Below are positions 1 to 5,583 of a DNA stretch of 5,863 nt, in pieces; position 1 is the stretch's first letter, and every line of letters begins with the position of its first letter. Both the position numbers and the translations under genes were made by a program. Source of the stretch: Kiritimatiellota bacterium (GTDB lineage: Bacteria; Verrucomicrobiota; Lentisphaeria; Victivallales; JAADHT01). The notes under the pieces were generated by a model that saw only the letters and a list, made by a program, of their open reading frames with translations, was not told the origin of the DNA and ran no database searches. Location of the stretch: assembly GCA_013151705.1 (NCBI GenBank), contig JAADHT010000036.1:1-5863 (forward strand). Reading direction: 5' to 3'.

Positions 1-1341
1 TACGACATTGACTATTCCCACATAACCTCCAGACAGGATCTGCAACTACATGGATCCCCTGTGGAATCGACGCATGCCGCGGTGATGGAGCTGACGGCGA
101 AAGGGATGCCATTCGTGGGAGGCGGTGGAAACACTTATCGCAACATTCTCGTTTCAAGCGACAGTGGGTTCTCACCTTTGGAAGCCTTCGATTGTCTCCC
201 CCACGCAATGGCCCTCAACGAATACTTCTCCCACTACGAAAAAGCGGTGAATCTCCCGAGAAAGTTCAAAGTTGGTTTCTCAAACGGTCTCAACGATTCC
301 ATAAAGGCCAAGGTTCAGGATATGGGGTTCATCGCTAAAATGAAAAATGGCGAACCGGGGTTTGAGGCGTATGTCGGCGGAGGAATGGGACGCGAAAGCG
401 CCATCGCCGTGAAATTGTTCGATTTCCTTCCCGAAAACGAATTCGCGAGACTCGCGAAAGCAATTTTGGATATGTTCTTTGACCATGGAGACAGAACAAA
501 CCGCAACTCCGCCAGATTGCGGTTTGTTCTTAAACGTCTCGGCCCTGATAAATTCAAGGAGCTGTGCCGAGATTATTTCGAGAAAACGGATTTGGCACTG
601 AAACTCCCCCCTCCGGAGGATCTCCCACGACTTGTCGGATCTTTGAAAGATTCCAGAACTCGATCCCCGGACAACGAGCGGGAATTTATGGCGTGGCGAC
701 GCTACGCCGTCCTACCGACGCGTTTCGGCGAAGATGTCAAGTCCGTACGACTTTTCGTGCCGAACGGCAATCTAGACTCCAAACAGTTGCGCGCGGTCGC
801 TGAATTGGCGAATGATTGCGGATCGCCTTTCATCCGATTCACGCAAACCCAGGATGTTCTTGTTCCTCTGCTCCATGTTTCAGCGCTGCCAATGATCTTC
901 AACACAATCGGTTCCGGCGTTTTTGAGGAGATTGATTTGTCTCTGCGCTCATTCAAGGGGCATTTGACCTCCTGCGTGGGCGCCAGGGTCTGCAAAATAG
1001 GCGTGGCCGACTCGCCGGCTTTAAGCGATAAAATAGCGGAGGCGTTGGATCGGCATTTCGCCGATAAACCCGCGGAGCGCGCGGATGCCGTTTTGAATAT
1101 TTTGGAGAATATCAGAATTTCCGGTTGCCACAACGCCTGCTCCGGACATCTAACCACCCGCGTAGGCCTGCGGGGAACGAAAAAGAAACTTGAGGAAATA
1201 ATGGTTGAAGGCGCTTTCCTCCATCTTGGCGGCGACGTGGTCCGAGCGTCTCCTGTTTTGAGTTCGAGCGACCAAAACTTCATTCCCGCCGACAAAGTGC
1301 CCGCGCGCGTTGTGGACAAACTGGTTTCAGGACGGATATAG
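1..1341 (+). CDS. Siroheme/[4Fe-4S] sulfite or nitrite reductase, 5'-partial
   Basis: This hemoprotein carries out six-electron reduction of sulfite to sulfide or nitrite to ammonia in the cytoplasm, usually with ferredoxin or a flavoprotein as donor. The frame is open from base 1, so 446 residues are visible and roughly the first 60-100 are probably missing. The GTG at 61 is internal, because the conserved HITSRQDLQLHG motif lies upstream of it. Visible residues 330-380 region carries the cluster motif: Cys325 and Cys331 (CVGARVC, Cx5C), then Cys376 and Cys380 (GCHNAC, Cx3C), which bind the 4Fe-4S/siroheme pair. GGGGNTYRN, PRKFKVGFS and YVGGGMG are further family motifs, and Arg11 is the likely anion-binding Arg. 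A position that is often Lys (RLKY) reads RLRF here (Arg174). Sulfite and nitrite reductases cannot be separated safely from this. The gene is followed after 12 bp by nadA, so the two are probably cotranscribed. Family assignment is very secure; substrate is not. Confidence 0.93.
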   Translation, partial: YDIDYSHITSRQDLQLHGSPVESTHAAVMELTAKGMPFVGGGGNTYRNILVSSDSGFSPLEAFDCLPHAMALNEYFSHYEKAVNLPRKFKVGFSNGLNDSIKAKVQDMGFIAKMKNGEPGFEAYVGGGMGRESAIAVKLFDFLPENEFARLAKAILDMFFDHGDRTNRNSARLRFVLKRLGPDKFKELCRDYFEKTDLALKLPPPEDLPRLVGSLKDSRTRSPDNEREFMAWRRYAVLPTRFGEDVKSVRLFVPNGNLDSKQLRAVAELANDCGSPFIRFTQTQDVLVPLLHVSALPMIFNTIGSGVFEEIDLSLRSFKGHLTSCVGARVCKIGVADSPALSDKIAEALDRHFADKPAERADAVLNILENIRISGCHNACSGHLTTRVGLRGTKKKLEEIMVEGAFLHLGGDVVRASPVLSSSDQNFIPADKVPARVVDKLVSGRI

Positions 1342-1343
1342 GA
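1340..1343 (+). promoter_or_regulatory. Shine-Dalgarno AGGA for nadA, overlapping the upstream stop codon
   Basis: AGGA overlaps the last two bases of the reductase stop codon TAG and lies 10 bases before the nadA ATG at 1354. It is the only purine-rich candidate in the 12-bp gap. The overlap suggests that ribosomes finishing the reductase help initiation on nadA. Confidence 0.45.
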
Positions 1344-1353
1344 ACCGGCCATT

Positions 1354-2271
1354 ATGAAAATAAACGACGAAGAAATGAAATCGAGAATCCGCGAATTGCG
1401 CGGAAAATCGAACGCCGTCATACTCGCGCACAACTATCAACTGGCGGAAGCGCAGGAGGTGGCGGACTTCGTAGGGGACTCACTGCAACTCAGCATCGAG
1501 GCGTCGAAAACCGACGCCGACGTGATACTATTCTGCGGCGTTCGTTTCATGGCCGAGACCGCGTATATTCTTTCTCCCGACAAAATGGTGCTTCTCCCGT
1601 CGTTGCGATCAGGCTGCCCTATGGCCGATATGGCGGAACCAGAGGAATTGGCCGCTTTGAAATCTGAACACCCGGAGGCCATAGTAGTGGCGTATGTGAA
1701 CACATCCGCTGAAATCAAAGCATTGAGCGACATTTGCGTCACCTCCAGCAACGCCGTCGCGATAGTTCGCTCCATCCCCGCGGAAAAGGAGATCATTTTC
1801 GTGCCGGACAGGAATCTCGGAGCCTACGTGGCTCGCGAAACGGGGAGAAAACTCGTGTTATGGGACGGGTTTTGTCCTACCCATCTGCGCATCTCCGCGG
1901 ACGACATCAAACTGGCGAGGAGACTGCATTCTGAAGCGAAAGTCATCGTGCATCCTGAATCGACGCTGGATGTGATTGATCTGGCGGACGAGGTGCTGAG
2001 TACGGGCGGAATGCTGAAATTCGCCGGAAAAACCGATGCGGATGAAATCGTGGTGGCGACCGAGATAGGCATGCTTTTCCGTCTGTGTGCGGAAAATCCC
2101 GACAAACGCTTCTACCCGGCCACCGAGCAGGCGGTCTGCCCGAATATGAAACACAACCGGCTCGAAGACATATTGGAAGCCTTGGAGCGTATGCGCCACT
2201 CCATAACCGTTCCGGAGAATATACGCGGAAAAGCTTTAACCGCCATCGAGAGAATGTTGGATTTCCAATAG
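1354..2271 (+). CDS. nadA: Quinolinate synthase NadA
   Basis: NadA condenses iminoaspartate (from NadB or aspartate dehydrogenase) with dihydroxyacetone phosphate to give quinolinate, the precursor of NAD; it is a cytoplasmic [4Fe-4S] enzyme. The 305-residue protein has the usual length of the short bacterial/archaeal form and is complete. Family motifs occur in order: ILAHNYQ (23-29), GDSLQLS (41-47), FCGVRFMAETA (60-70), SGCPMADM (86-93), TSSNAVAI (130-137), PDRNLG (151-156), DGFCPTH (171-177), HPE (200-202), TEQAVCPNMK (258-267). Cys88, Cys174 and Cys262 are the three expected cluster ligands, leaving one iron open for substrate. The ATG sits 12 bp after the upstream stop, and an AGGA overlapping that stop (1340-1343) is the likely ribosome binding site, so translation may be coupled. 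No nadB or nadC is in the window. Identity is secure. Confidence 0.97.
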   Translation: MKINDEEMKSRIRELRGKSNAVILAHNYQLAEAQEVADFVGDSLQLSIEASKTDADVILFCGVRFMAETAYILSPDKMVLLPSLRSGCPMADMAEPEELAALKSEHPEAIVVAYVNTSAEIKALSDICVTSSNAVAIVRSIPAEKEIIFVPDRNLGAYVARETGRKLVLWDGFCPTHLRISADDIKLARRLHSEAKVIVHPESTLDVIDLADEVLSTGGMLKFAGKTDADEIVVATEIGMLFRLCAENPDKRFYPATEQAVCPNMKHNRLEDILEALERMRHSITVPENIRGKALTAIERMLDFQ

Positions 2272-2551
2272 GCCGGCGATGGGGCGGTCTCGGCGAGACC
2301 TATTGTCTTCAATCCGGAATCCGGGCGAAAATGAAACTAGGGATTCCAAACCCGCCGAGTAGAACAAACATTGTGGCGAACAAAGCAAGCAAATACGTCA
2401 CCTTCAACCGCAGTTTGCTTTTCTTCCCGCATGCCGGACATGTATGCACGCTTGTGGGTTCGAGAAAATAGCACTTTCATCCGCTTTGATCTCATCACTA
2501 TACAATTCTTTCTCAAATAAACCACATAAGCAGCGTTGAACCGATAAGATG
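2272..2551. other. Convergent intergenic gap without a supported gene
   Basis: These 280 bases separate the 3' ends of nadA and the AraC-type gene. Besides the hairpin at 2286-2300 they hold a 7-bp inverted repeat, GGAATCC (2316-2322) and GGATTCC (2341-2347) with an 18-base loop, and a second, AAGCAAA (2387-2393) and TTTGCTT (2414-2420). Neither is followed by a convincing T-tract. Several frames are open across 2300-2520, but none has a start with a ribosome binding site or a recognisable motif. The gap may contain decayed coding sequence; no gene is called. Confidence 0.5.
2286..2300 (+). terminator. Candidate intrinsic terminator after nadA
   Basis: GGTCTC, a GGC loop and GAGACC form a perfect 6-bp GC-rich stem starting 15 bases after the nadA stop codon. 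The following bases (TATTGTCTT) are only moderately T-rich, so this is a weak intrinsic terminator or an mRNA-stabilising hairpin. Its position at the end of the plus-strand operon, facing a minus-strand gene, supports a 3'-end role. Confidence 0.45.
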
Positions 2552-3421
2552 TCAGTTCCGGGTCAATATCTCTCTCATTCGCCTAGGAGAATCCCCCAAG
2601 TGTTTTTTCACGTAACGCGAAAAGTACGCGAGATCGTTGAATCCCATCTCATCGGCTATGCAGCTAATGGTCGTTTGACCTTCCCTTAAAAGTTGTCTTA
2701 TCCGCTCCACTCGAAGAAGGGTGACATACTGGTGCGGGGTGATCCCGAATTCTTCTTTGAAGAGTCTTTCCTGTCTAGAATAGCTATAACCGTCAATTCT
2801 CAGTATTTCCTCCAAAGGCAAAGAGTCGGCAACAGGCTCATTCGCTATTTTAGTCAAACGCAATCTTATTTCCTCGGCACAATAAAAAGTTTTTTCTCCA
2901 ATTGGGCGTCTAGATCTCTTTCGAGGCGACAGAAAGCGCAGGAAAAGTTCGAGGACAATTGGAGAAAGCAGCATTCGTTCAAATTCATCATCGGATTTCA
3001 TCCTAATCGCCAATTGCCTCAAAAGCACAAAAACCAGAGGATCTGAAACAAAACCATGCAAGACTCTATCCGGGATGAATCCTGGTGCTGATCGAAATAA
3101 ATTGGGATCAGGGGAAATCGGTTCGAAAAAAGTCACGGGATCATTTGGGTATATGGTCGGCGTCCAGTCAAAATGCCCCCAGTGTAGCAACACTGTTGCA
3201 GAATAGGCGTATGAGATGTGTCTGCGACCAGACGGAATGATAATAAAACTCCTTTCAGGACATTGGTAGGTGATTCCATCGATAACCAAAGCCCCATGGC
3301 CTTCTTCAAAAACAAAATACTCGTGGTCACATATCACGCGCGATGGATTGACAATCCCTTTCCCGAAGTATCTGTTGTCTCCGCAACGAATTCTAGGCGA
3401 TATTTGTCTTAACCATTCCAT
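2552..3421 (-). CDS. AraC-family transcriptional regulator
   Basis: This is a complete 289-residue one-component regulator. Residues about 15-90 look like the cupin-type ligand-binding domain of AraC proteins: a run of beta-strand-like segments with EEGHGALVIDG (39-49), PSGRRH (63-68) and LLHWGHFDW (78-86). Residues about 195-285 form the DNA-binding part with two helix-turn-helix units: the first around 203-226 (EEILRIDGYSYSRQERLFKEEF), the second around 251-280, with the classic ISCIADEMGFNDLAYFSRYVKKH signature and the closing GDSPRRMR. The ligand is unknown; a sugar or small metabolite is usual for the family. The gene diverges from the URO-D-like gene across a short control region, so that gene is its probable target, with autoregulation likely. 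The ATG at 3421 has no Shine-Dalgarno sequence and lies only a few bases after a possible -10 element, so the transcript may be leaderless. The stop is TGA at 2552-2554. Family certain, target inferred. Confidence 0.95.
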   Translation of the reverse strand: MEWLRQISPRIRCGDNRYFGKGIVNPSRVICDHEYFVFEEGHGALVIDGITYQCPERSFIIIPSGRRHISYAYSATVLLHWGHFDWTPTIYPNDPVTFFEPISPDPNLFRSAPGFIPDRVLHGFVSDPLVFVLLRQLAIRMKSDDEFERMLLSPIVLELFLRFLSPRKRSRRPIGEKTFYCAEEIRLRLTKIANEPVADSLPLEEILRIDGYSYSRQERLFKEEFGITPHQYVTLLRVERIRQLLREGQTTISCIADEMGFNDLAYFSRYVKKHLGDSPRRMREILTRN

Positions 3422-3426
3422 GCATA

Positions 3427-3455
3427 AAAATACAAGTTAATCTATTTAATTACAA
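3427..3455 (-). promoter_or_regulatory. Candidate promoter for the AraC-family gene
   Basis: Read on the minus strand, TTGTAA (3450-3455) and TATTTT (3427-3432) are spaced by 17 bp. The -10 would put the transcription start at or within a few bases of the ATG at 3421, implying a leaderless mRNA. This agrees with the absence of a Shine-Dalgarno sequence. Both elements touch the TACAAGT repeats. Confidence 0.3.
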
Positions 3456-3457
3456 GT
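3431..3457. promoter_or_regulatory. Operator-like direct repeat TACAAGT x2, 20-bp period
   Basis: TACAAGT occurs at 3431-3437 and again at 3451-3457, start to start 20 bp, about two turns of the helix. AraC-family proteins commonly bind direct repeats on one face of the DNA with about 21-bp spacing, so this is the best candidate site for the divergent regulator. On the minus strand the copies fall at the -35 and just upstream of the -10 of a possible promoter for the regulator gene, which would suit autorepression. Function is inferred from position and spacing. Confidence 0.5.
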
Positions 3458-3469
3458 CATCATCACTTG
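3453..3469. promoter_or_regulatory. Inverted repeat CAAGT-N7-ACTTG overlapping the operator
   Basis: CAAGT (3453-3457) and ACTTG (3465-3469) form a perfect inverted repeat with a 7-base spacer (CATCATC). Its left arm is part of the second TACAAGT copy, so the region holds three CAAGT half-sites, two in one orientation and one reversed. The right arm runs into the possible -35 element of the URO-D-like gene, where a bound regulator could contact RNA polymerase. Confidence 0.4.
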
Positions 3470-3494
3470 AAAAATTCCAGAAAAATAATAATAT
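3467..3494 (+). promoter_or_regulatory. Candidate sigma70-like promoter for the URO-D-like gene
   Basis: TTGAAA (3467-3472) and TAATAT (3489-3494) are separated by 16 bp and resemble the -35 and -10 consensus (TTGACA/TATAAT). The stretch is AT-rich and correctly oriented upstream of the plus-strand gene. The -35 overlaps one arm of the inverted repeat. A chance match is possible in such AT-rich sequence. Confidence 0.35.
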
Positions 3495-3503
3495 CAAAAA
3501 GAA

Positions 3504-3558
3504 GGAAGTGATTTTGAGTAAACACTCTTATAAACTGGAGATAATCATGAGTAAACAC
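3504..3558 (+). repeat. Duplicated translation-initiation region (33-bp offset)
   Basis: A 22-base unit at 3504-3525 recurs at 3537-3558. Both copies have GGA, then 8 bases, then the identical 11-mer TGAGTAAACAC, and 17 of 22 positions match. Each copy thus carries a Shine-Dalgarno-like GGA and a start-like codon (TTG at 3514, ATG at 3547) followed by codons for Ser-Lys-His. The 33-bp offset keeps both in one frame. Confidence 0.7.
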
Positions 3559-4803
3559 GAAAAACGACTTGAGGGCGACGATCGGAACATACTGCGTGAG
3601 CTCGCGGCGAAAGTAGCGCTCATATCCTCCGATTCCAAACATGCCGAAAATGCGGAAAGATGGACGGCTCACAATGATCTCAAGACCACCCGCCCTATGG
3701 TTCTGGTGTTTCCTGAAGGCTCTTGGAGGGAGTTGATGCCGGATTCCACCTTAACGTGCGAAAACGAATTCGCCCGAAACATTGAAAGATCCTTCCGCCA
3801 ACAGATTTACTATTCCGAACACCTTAAAGACGACAATCCGATCGAGAATATATTCAACGTATCGATAAGCGTGATCGCAACCGGGCACGGACTGGCTGAA
3901 GAACAAACCTTAAGCCAACAAAGCACCGGCGCCAAGCATTACGAGACGGTTATCCACGGAATGGAAGATATCGAGAGGATGAAAGAGCCCACCGTTTCCG
4001 TGGATTGGGAAGAATCAAAACGAAACCTCGAATTTTTCAGCGAATTACTCGGAGATATACTTGACGTCAGGCAAATAGGACATTGCCCCTCGCGCTTCGC
4101 CCCCATCGACGAATATGCGAAACTCCGCGGGATGGAAACAATTTTCTACGATATGATCGACTGTCCCGAACTGATTCATGAATTCTGCAGGCGAGTGGTG
4201 GACGGGCGTATTCACGTAGCTAAAAAACTTGAAGAACAAGGGGTTTTGACACTAAACCTTCGAAACAATTACTCAGGATCCGGAGGTAATTGCTACACAA
4301 ATGATCTGCCTTACGAAGGTTTTGACGGAGAACACGTTCGCACGAAAGATTTTTGGGGATTCGCTACGGCTCAGATTTTCTCCGAAGTCTCCCCTGAGAT
4401 GCACGAGGAGTTCGCACTCACCCACGAGAAACGCCTCCTTGATCTATTCGGCCTAAACTCCTACGGTTGCTGCGAACCGCTGCACCACAAGTTGGATATG
4501 GTGATCAAACACATCCCGCGTCTTCGCCGCGTATCAATCTCGCCATGGGCGAATATTGCTAAATCCGCGGAAATTCTGCAAGACAAATACATCTACTCTT
4601 GGAAACCGAACCCGGCGATCCTCGCCGGTGAGAAATTCAACGCTAAAGCCATACGAGAGGAAACACGCGATTTCTGCGAAAAGACCCGAGGCTGCGTGAC
4701 GGAAATCATAATGAAAGACACCCACACGGTGAAAAACGAACCAGGCCGCATCTGGGAATGGGTACGAATAGCCAAAGAGGTGGCCGCGGAATTCACAAAC
4801 TGA
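3547..4803 (+). CDS. URO-D/corrinoid-methyltransferase-superfamily protein, substrate unknown
   Basis: The 418-residue protein resembles the uroporphyrinogen-decarboxylase-like TIM-barrel superfamily, which also includes MtaA/MtbA-type cobamide methyltransferases. It belongs to a branch recalled mainly from PVC and other anaerobic bacteria, usually annotated only as URO-D domain protein. Typical of that branch are RWTAHNDLKTTRPMVLVFPE (38-57) followed by GSW, YGCCEPLHHK (306-315), LRRVSISPW (326-334), YIYSWKPNPA (348-357) and IIMKDTHTV (387-395). Cys308, Cys309 and perhaps Cys383 may bind zinc like the Cys ligands of MtaA/MtbA; this is inference. It is unlikely to be a true heme-pathway HemE. 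No corrinoid protein or MtaB-like partner is in the window. ATG at 3547 is chosen because GGAG (3537-3540) lies 6 bases upstream; TTG at 3514, preceded by AAGGAAG, would add 11 residues. It diverges from the AraC-type gene, its likely regulator. Superfamily fairly secure, reaction unknown. Confidence 0.88.
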   Translation: MSKHEKRLEGDDRNILRELAAKVALISSDSKHAENAERWTAHNDLKTTRPMVLVFPEGSWRELMPDSTLTCENEFARNIERSFRQQIYYSEHLKDDNPIENIFNVSISVIATGHGLAEEQTLSQQSTGAKHYETVIHGMEDIERMKEPTVSVDWEESKRNLEFFSELLGDILDVRQIGHCPSRFAPIDEYAKLRGMETIFYDMIDCPELIHEFCRRVVDGRIHVAKKLEEQGVLTLNLRNNYSGSGGNCYTNDLPYEGFDGEHVRTKDFWGFATAQIFSEVSPEMHEEFALTHEKRLLDLFGLNSYGCCEPLHHKLDMVIKHIPRLRRVSISPWANIAKSAEILQDKYIYSWKPNPAILAGEKFNAKAIREETRDFCEKTRGCVTEIIMKDTHTVKNEPGRIWEWVRIAKEVAAEFTN

Positions 4804-4884
4804 AAAAAATCATTCGTGTTCGTTAGTGATAAAAAAAAGGATGGTGGACAGAGCCAGTGATTGAATTCTAACAAAGCCGCATTG

Positions 4885-4902
4885 AGTGAGTGAAGTGAGT
4901 GA
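4885..4902. repeat. Perfect 9-bp tandem duplication AGTGAGTGA x2
   Basis: AGTGAGTGA at 4885-4893 is followed directly by an identical copy at 4894-4902, in the gap after the URO-D-like gene. It is internally repetitive (GTGA units) and probably arose by replication slippage. No function is suggested by its surroundings. Confidence 0.7.
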
Positions 4903-4973
4903 TAGGACGTTTGATTTCCGAACGTATACGAGATGCCAGCCGGGAAAGGTGTTGTCAAGTGGTTTTGGCAGAA

Positions 4974-4995
4974 AAATCGCATTTAAATCGCATTT
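4974..4995. repeat. Perfect 11-bp tandem duplication AAATCGCATTT x2
   Basis: AAATCGCATTT at 4974-4984 is followed directly by an identical copy at 4985-4995. The unit is not a multiple of three, so it would shift any frame crossing it. It lies in the gap between the URO-D-like gene and the unrecognised frame at 5060, just before an AT-rich stretch. Confidence 0.75.
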
Positions 4996-5059
4996 TTATT
5001 TATTTATACGGTGATATAAACGCCGCTCATTCCAACAGCGTATCCTACATGCTTCAGGA

Positions 5060-5425
5060 TTGTTCGGCGGCAAATGGGACGGCAGATCCGGCGGCAGCTC
5101 CGAGCTCAAAAAGAGCATTAATATAAATCCTATTGGCGACGGTGCCTTATTCAGTGCTCTATATTCGATTGACTCCATACCGAAGGAAAGCTATCTCAAT
5201 CAGTGGGTATACGTGGAAACATGCGATATCACGGATCAAAACACTCGTTTCGGCCGTATCAGTATTGCCGAAAAAACATCCGGGGTAACATACATTGACA
5301 TGCTCGAGCCGCGCGAAGTGAAAAATTGTCAGTTCCCGGAAATCATTGTTGGAAAAGTTGTCGATCTTACTCCCAAAAAGCCAAAACCAATACTTAGACG
5401 GGCGAACGGAACCCCGGTGATATAG
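5060..5425 (+). CDS. Hypothetical protein, start uncertain, possibly 5'-truncated
   Basis: I do not recognise this protein. From the TTG at 5060 it would have 121 residues. The frame is open from 5015, just after a TGA at 5012-5014, and the first in-frame ATG is far inside, in the codons for DMLEPREV. The N-terminal part is Gly/Ser-rich (FGGKWDGRSGGSSE) and may be a linker. The rest alternates hydrophobic and polar residues like a beta-rich fold: NQWVYVETCD (47-56), RFGRISIAEK (63-72), GVTYIDML (75-82), FPEIIVGKVVDL (92-103), ending in a basic Lys/Pro/Arg-rich tail. No signal peptide or membrane segment is visible. The TTG has an AGGA directly against it, too close to act as a Shine-Dalgarno sequence. 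The plus strand looks more protein-like than the competing long minus-strand frame, which is rich in Cys, Phe and Trp. It could be the 3' remnant of a larger gene. Confidence 0.45.
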   Translation: MFGGKWDGRSGGSSELKKSININPIGDGALFSALYSIDSIPKESYLNQWVYVETCDITDQNTRFGRISIAEKTSGVTYIDMLEPREVKNCQFPEIIVGKVVDLTPKKPKPILRRANGTPVI

Positions 5426-5583
5426 ACGGACAAAGCCTTCGTTATCAAAAAAACAAAAAAAATCCCGCAAAAGTACCGGCAGGTAATCCATGGCCTGACA
5501 GCGATAACACCCGGCCGGAACCAGACACCTTTGCAATTAATTGACTTCTTCAATATTTTTATTAGTGCCGCGGGTTTATTTTT
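5426..5583. other. Convergent AT-rich gap between hypothetical frame and kinase
   Basis: This 158-base gap separates two converging 3' ends. It contains A-rich tracts (about 5446-5462) and a central CCGCGG palindrome (5568-5573). I see no strong stem followed by a T-tract on either strand, so no terminator is called. The plus-strand frame of the preceding gene stays open beyond its TAG through the whole gap. Confidence 0.45.

Noticed and set aside
702..1433. Long minus-strand open frame (243 codons) inside the reductase gene.
   Set aside because: It is antisense to sequence encoding the unmistakable Cx5C and Cx3C cluster motifs, and its translation shows no family features.
2454..2463. GTGGGTTCGA resembles the 5' half of a tRNA T-arm, suggesting a tRNA or attachment-site remnant.
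   Set aside because: It is followed by GAAAATAGC, so the T-stem does not close, and no anticodon or D-arm structure lies upstream. A ten-base match is likely chance.
2301..2471. Open frame reading through to FFPHAGHVCTLVGSRK, faintly like a degraded zinc-ribbon protein.
   Set aside because: No paired Cys motifs, no start with a ribosome binding site, and much of the longer frame overlaps nadA. Not enough to call a gene or pseudogene.
3508..3510. GTG at 3508 as the start of the URO-D-like gene.
   Set aside because: Its purine-rich sequence directly abuts the codon, leaving no spacer. TTG at 3514 and especially ATG at 3547 have properly spaced Shine-Dalgarno sequences.
4803..4838. Hairpin ATCATT/AGTGAT flanked by A-tracts just after the URO-D-like gene, as a terminator.
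   Set aside because: The stem is 6 bp, AT-rich, with a G-T pair and a 10-base loop. T-tracts follow it only on the minus strand, where no gene ends nearby; on the plus strand it is followed by A's.
5159..5536. Long minus-strand open frame (125 codons) opposite the hypothetical gene.
   Set aside because: Its translation is crowded with Cys, Phe and Trp without a domain pattern, and it mirrors a more protein-like plus-strand frame.
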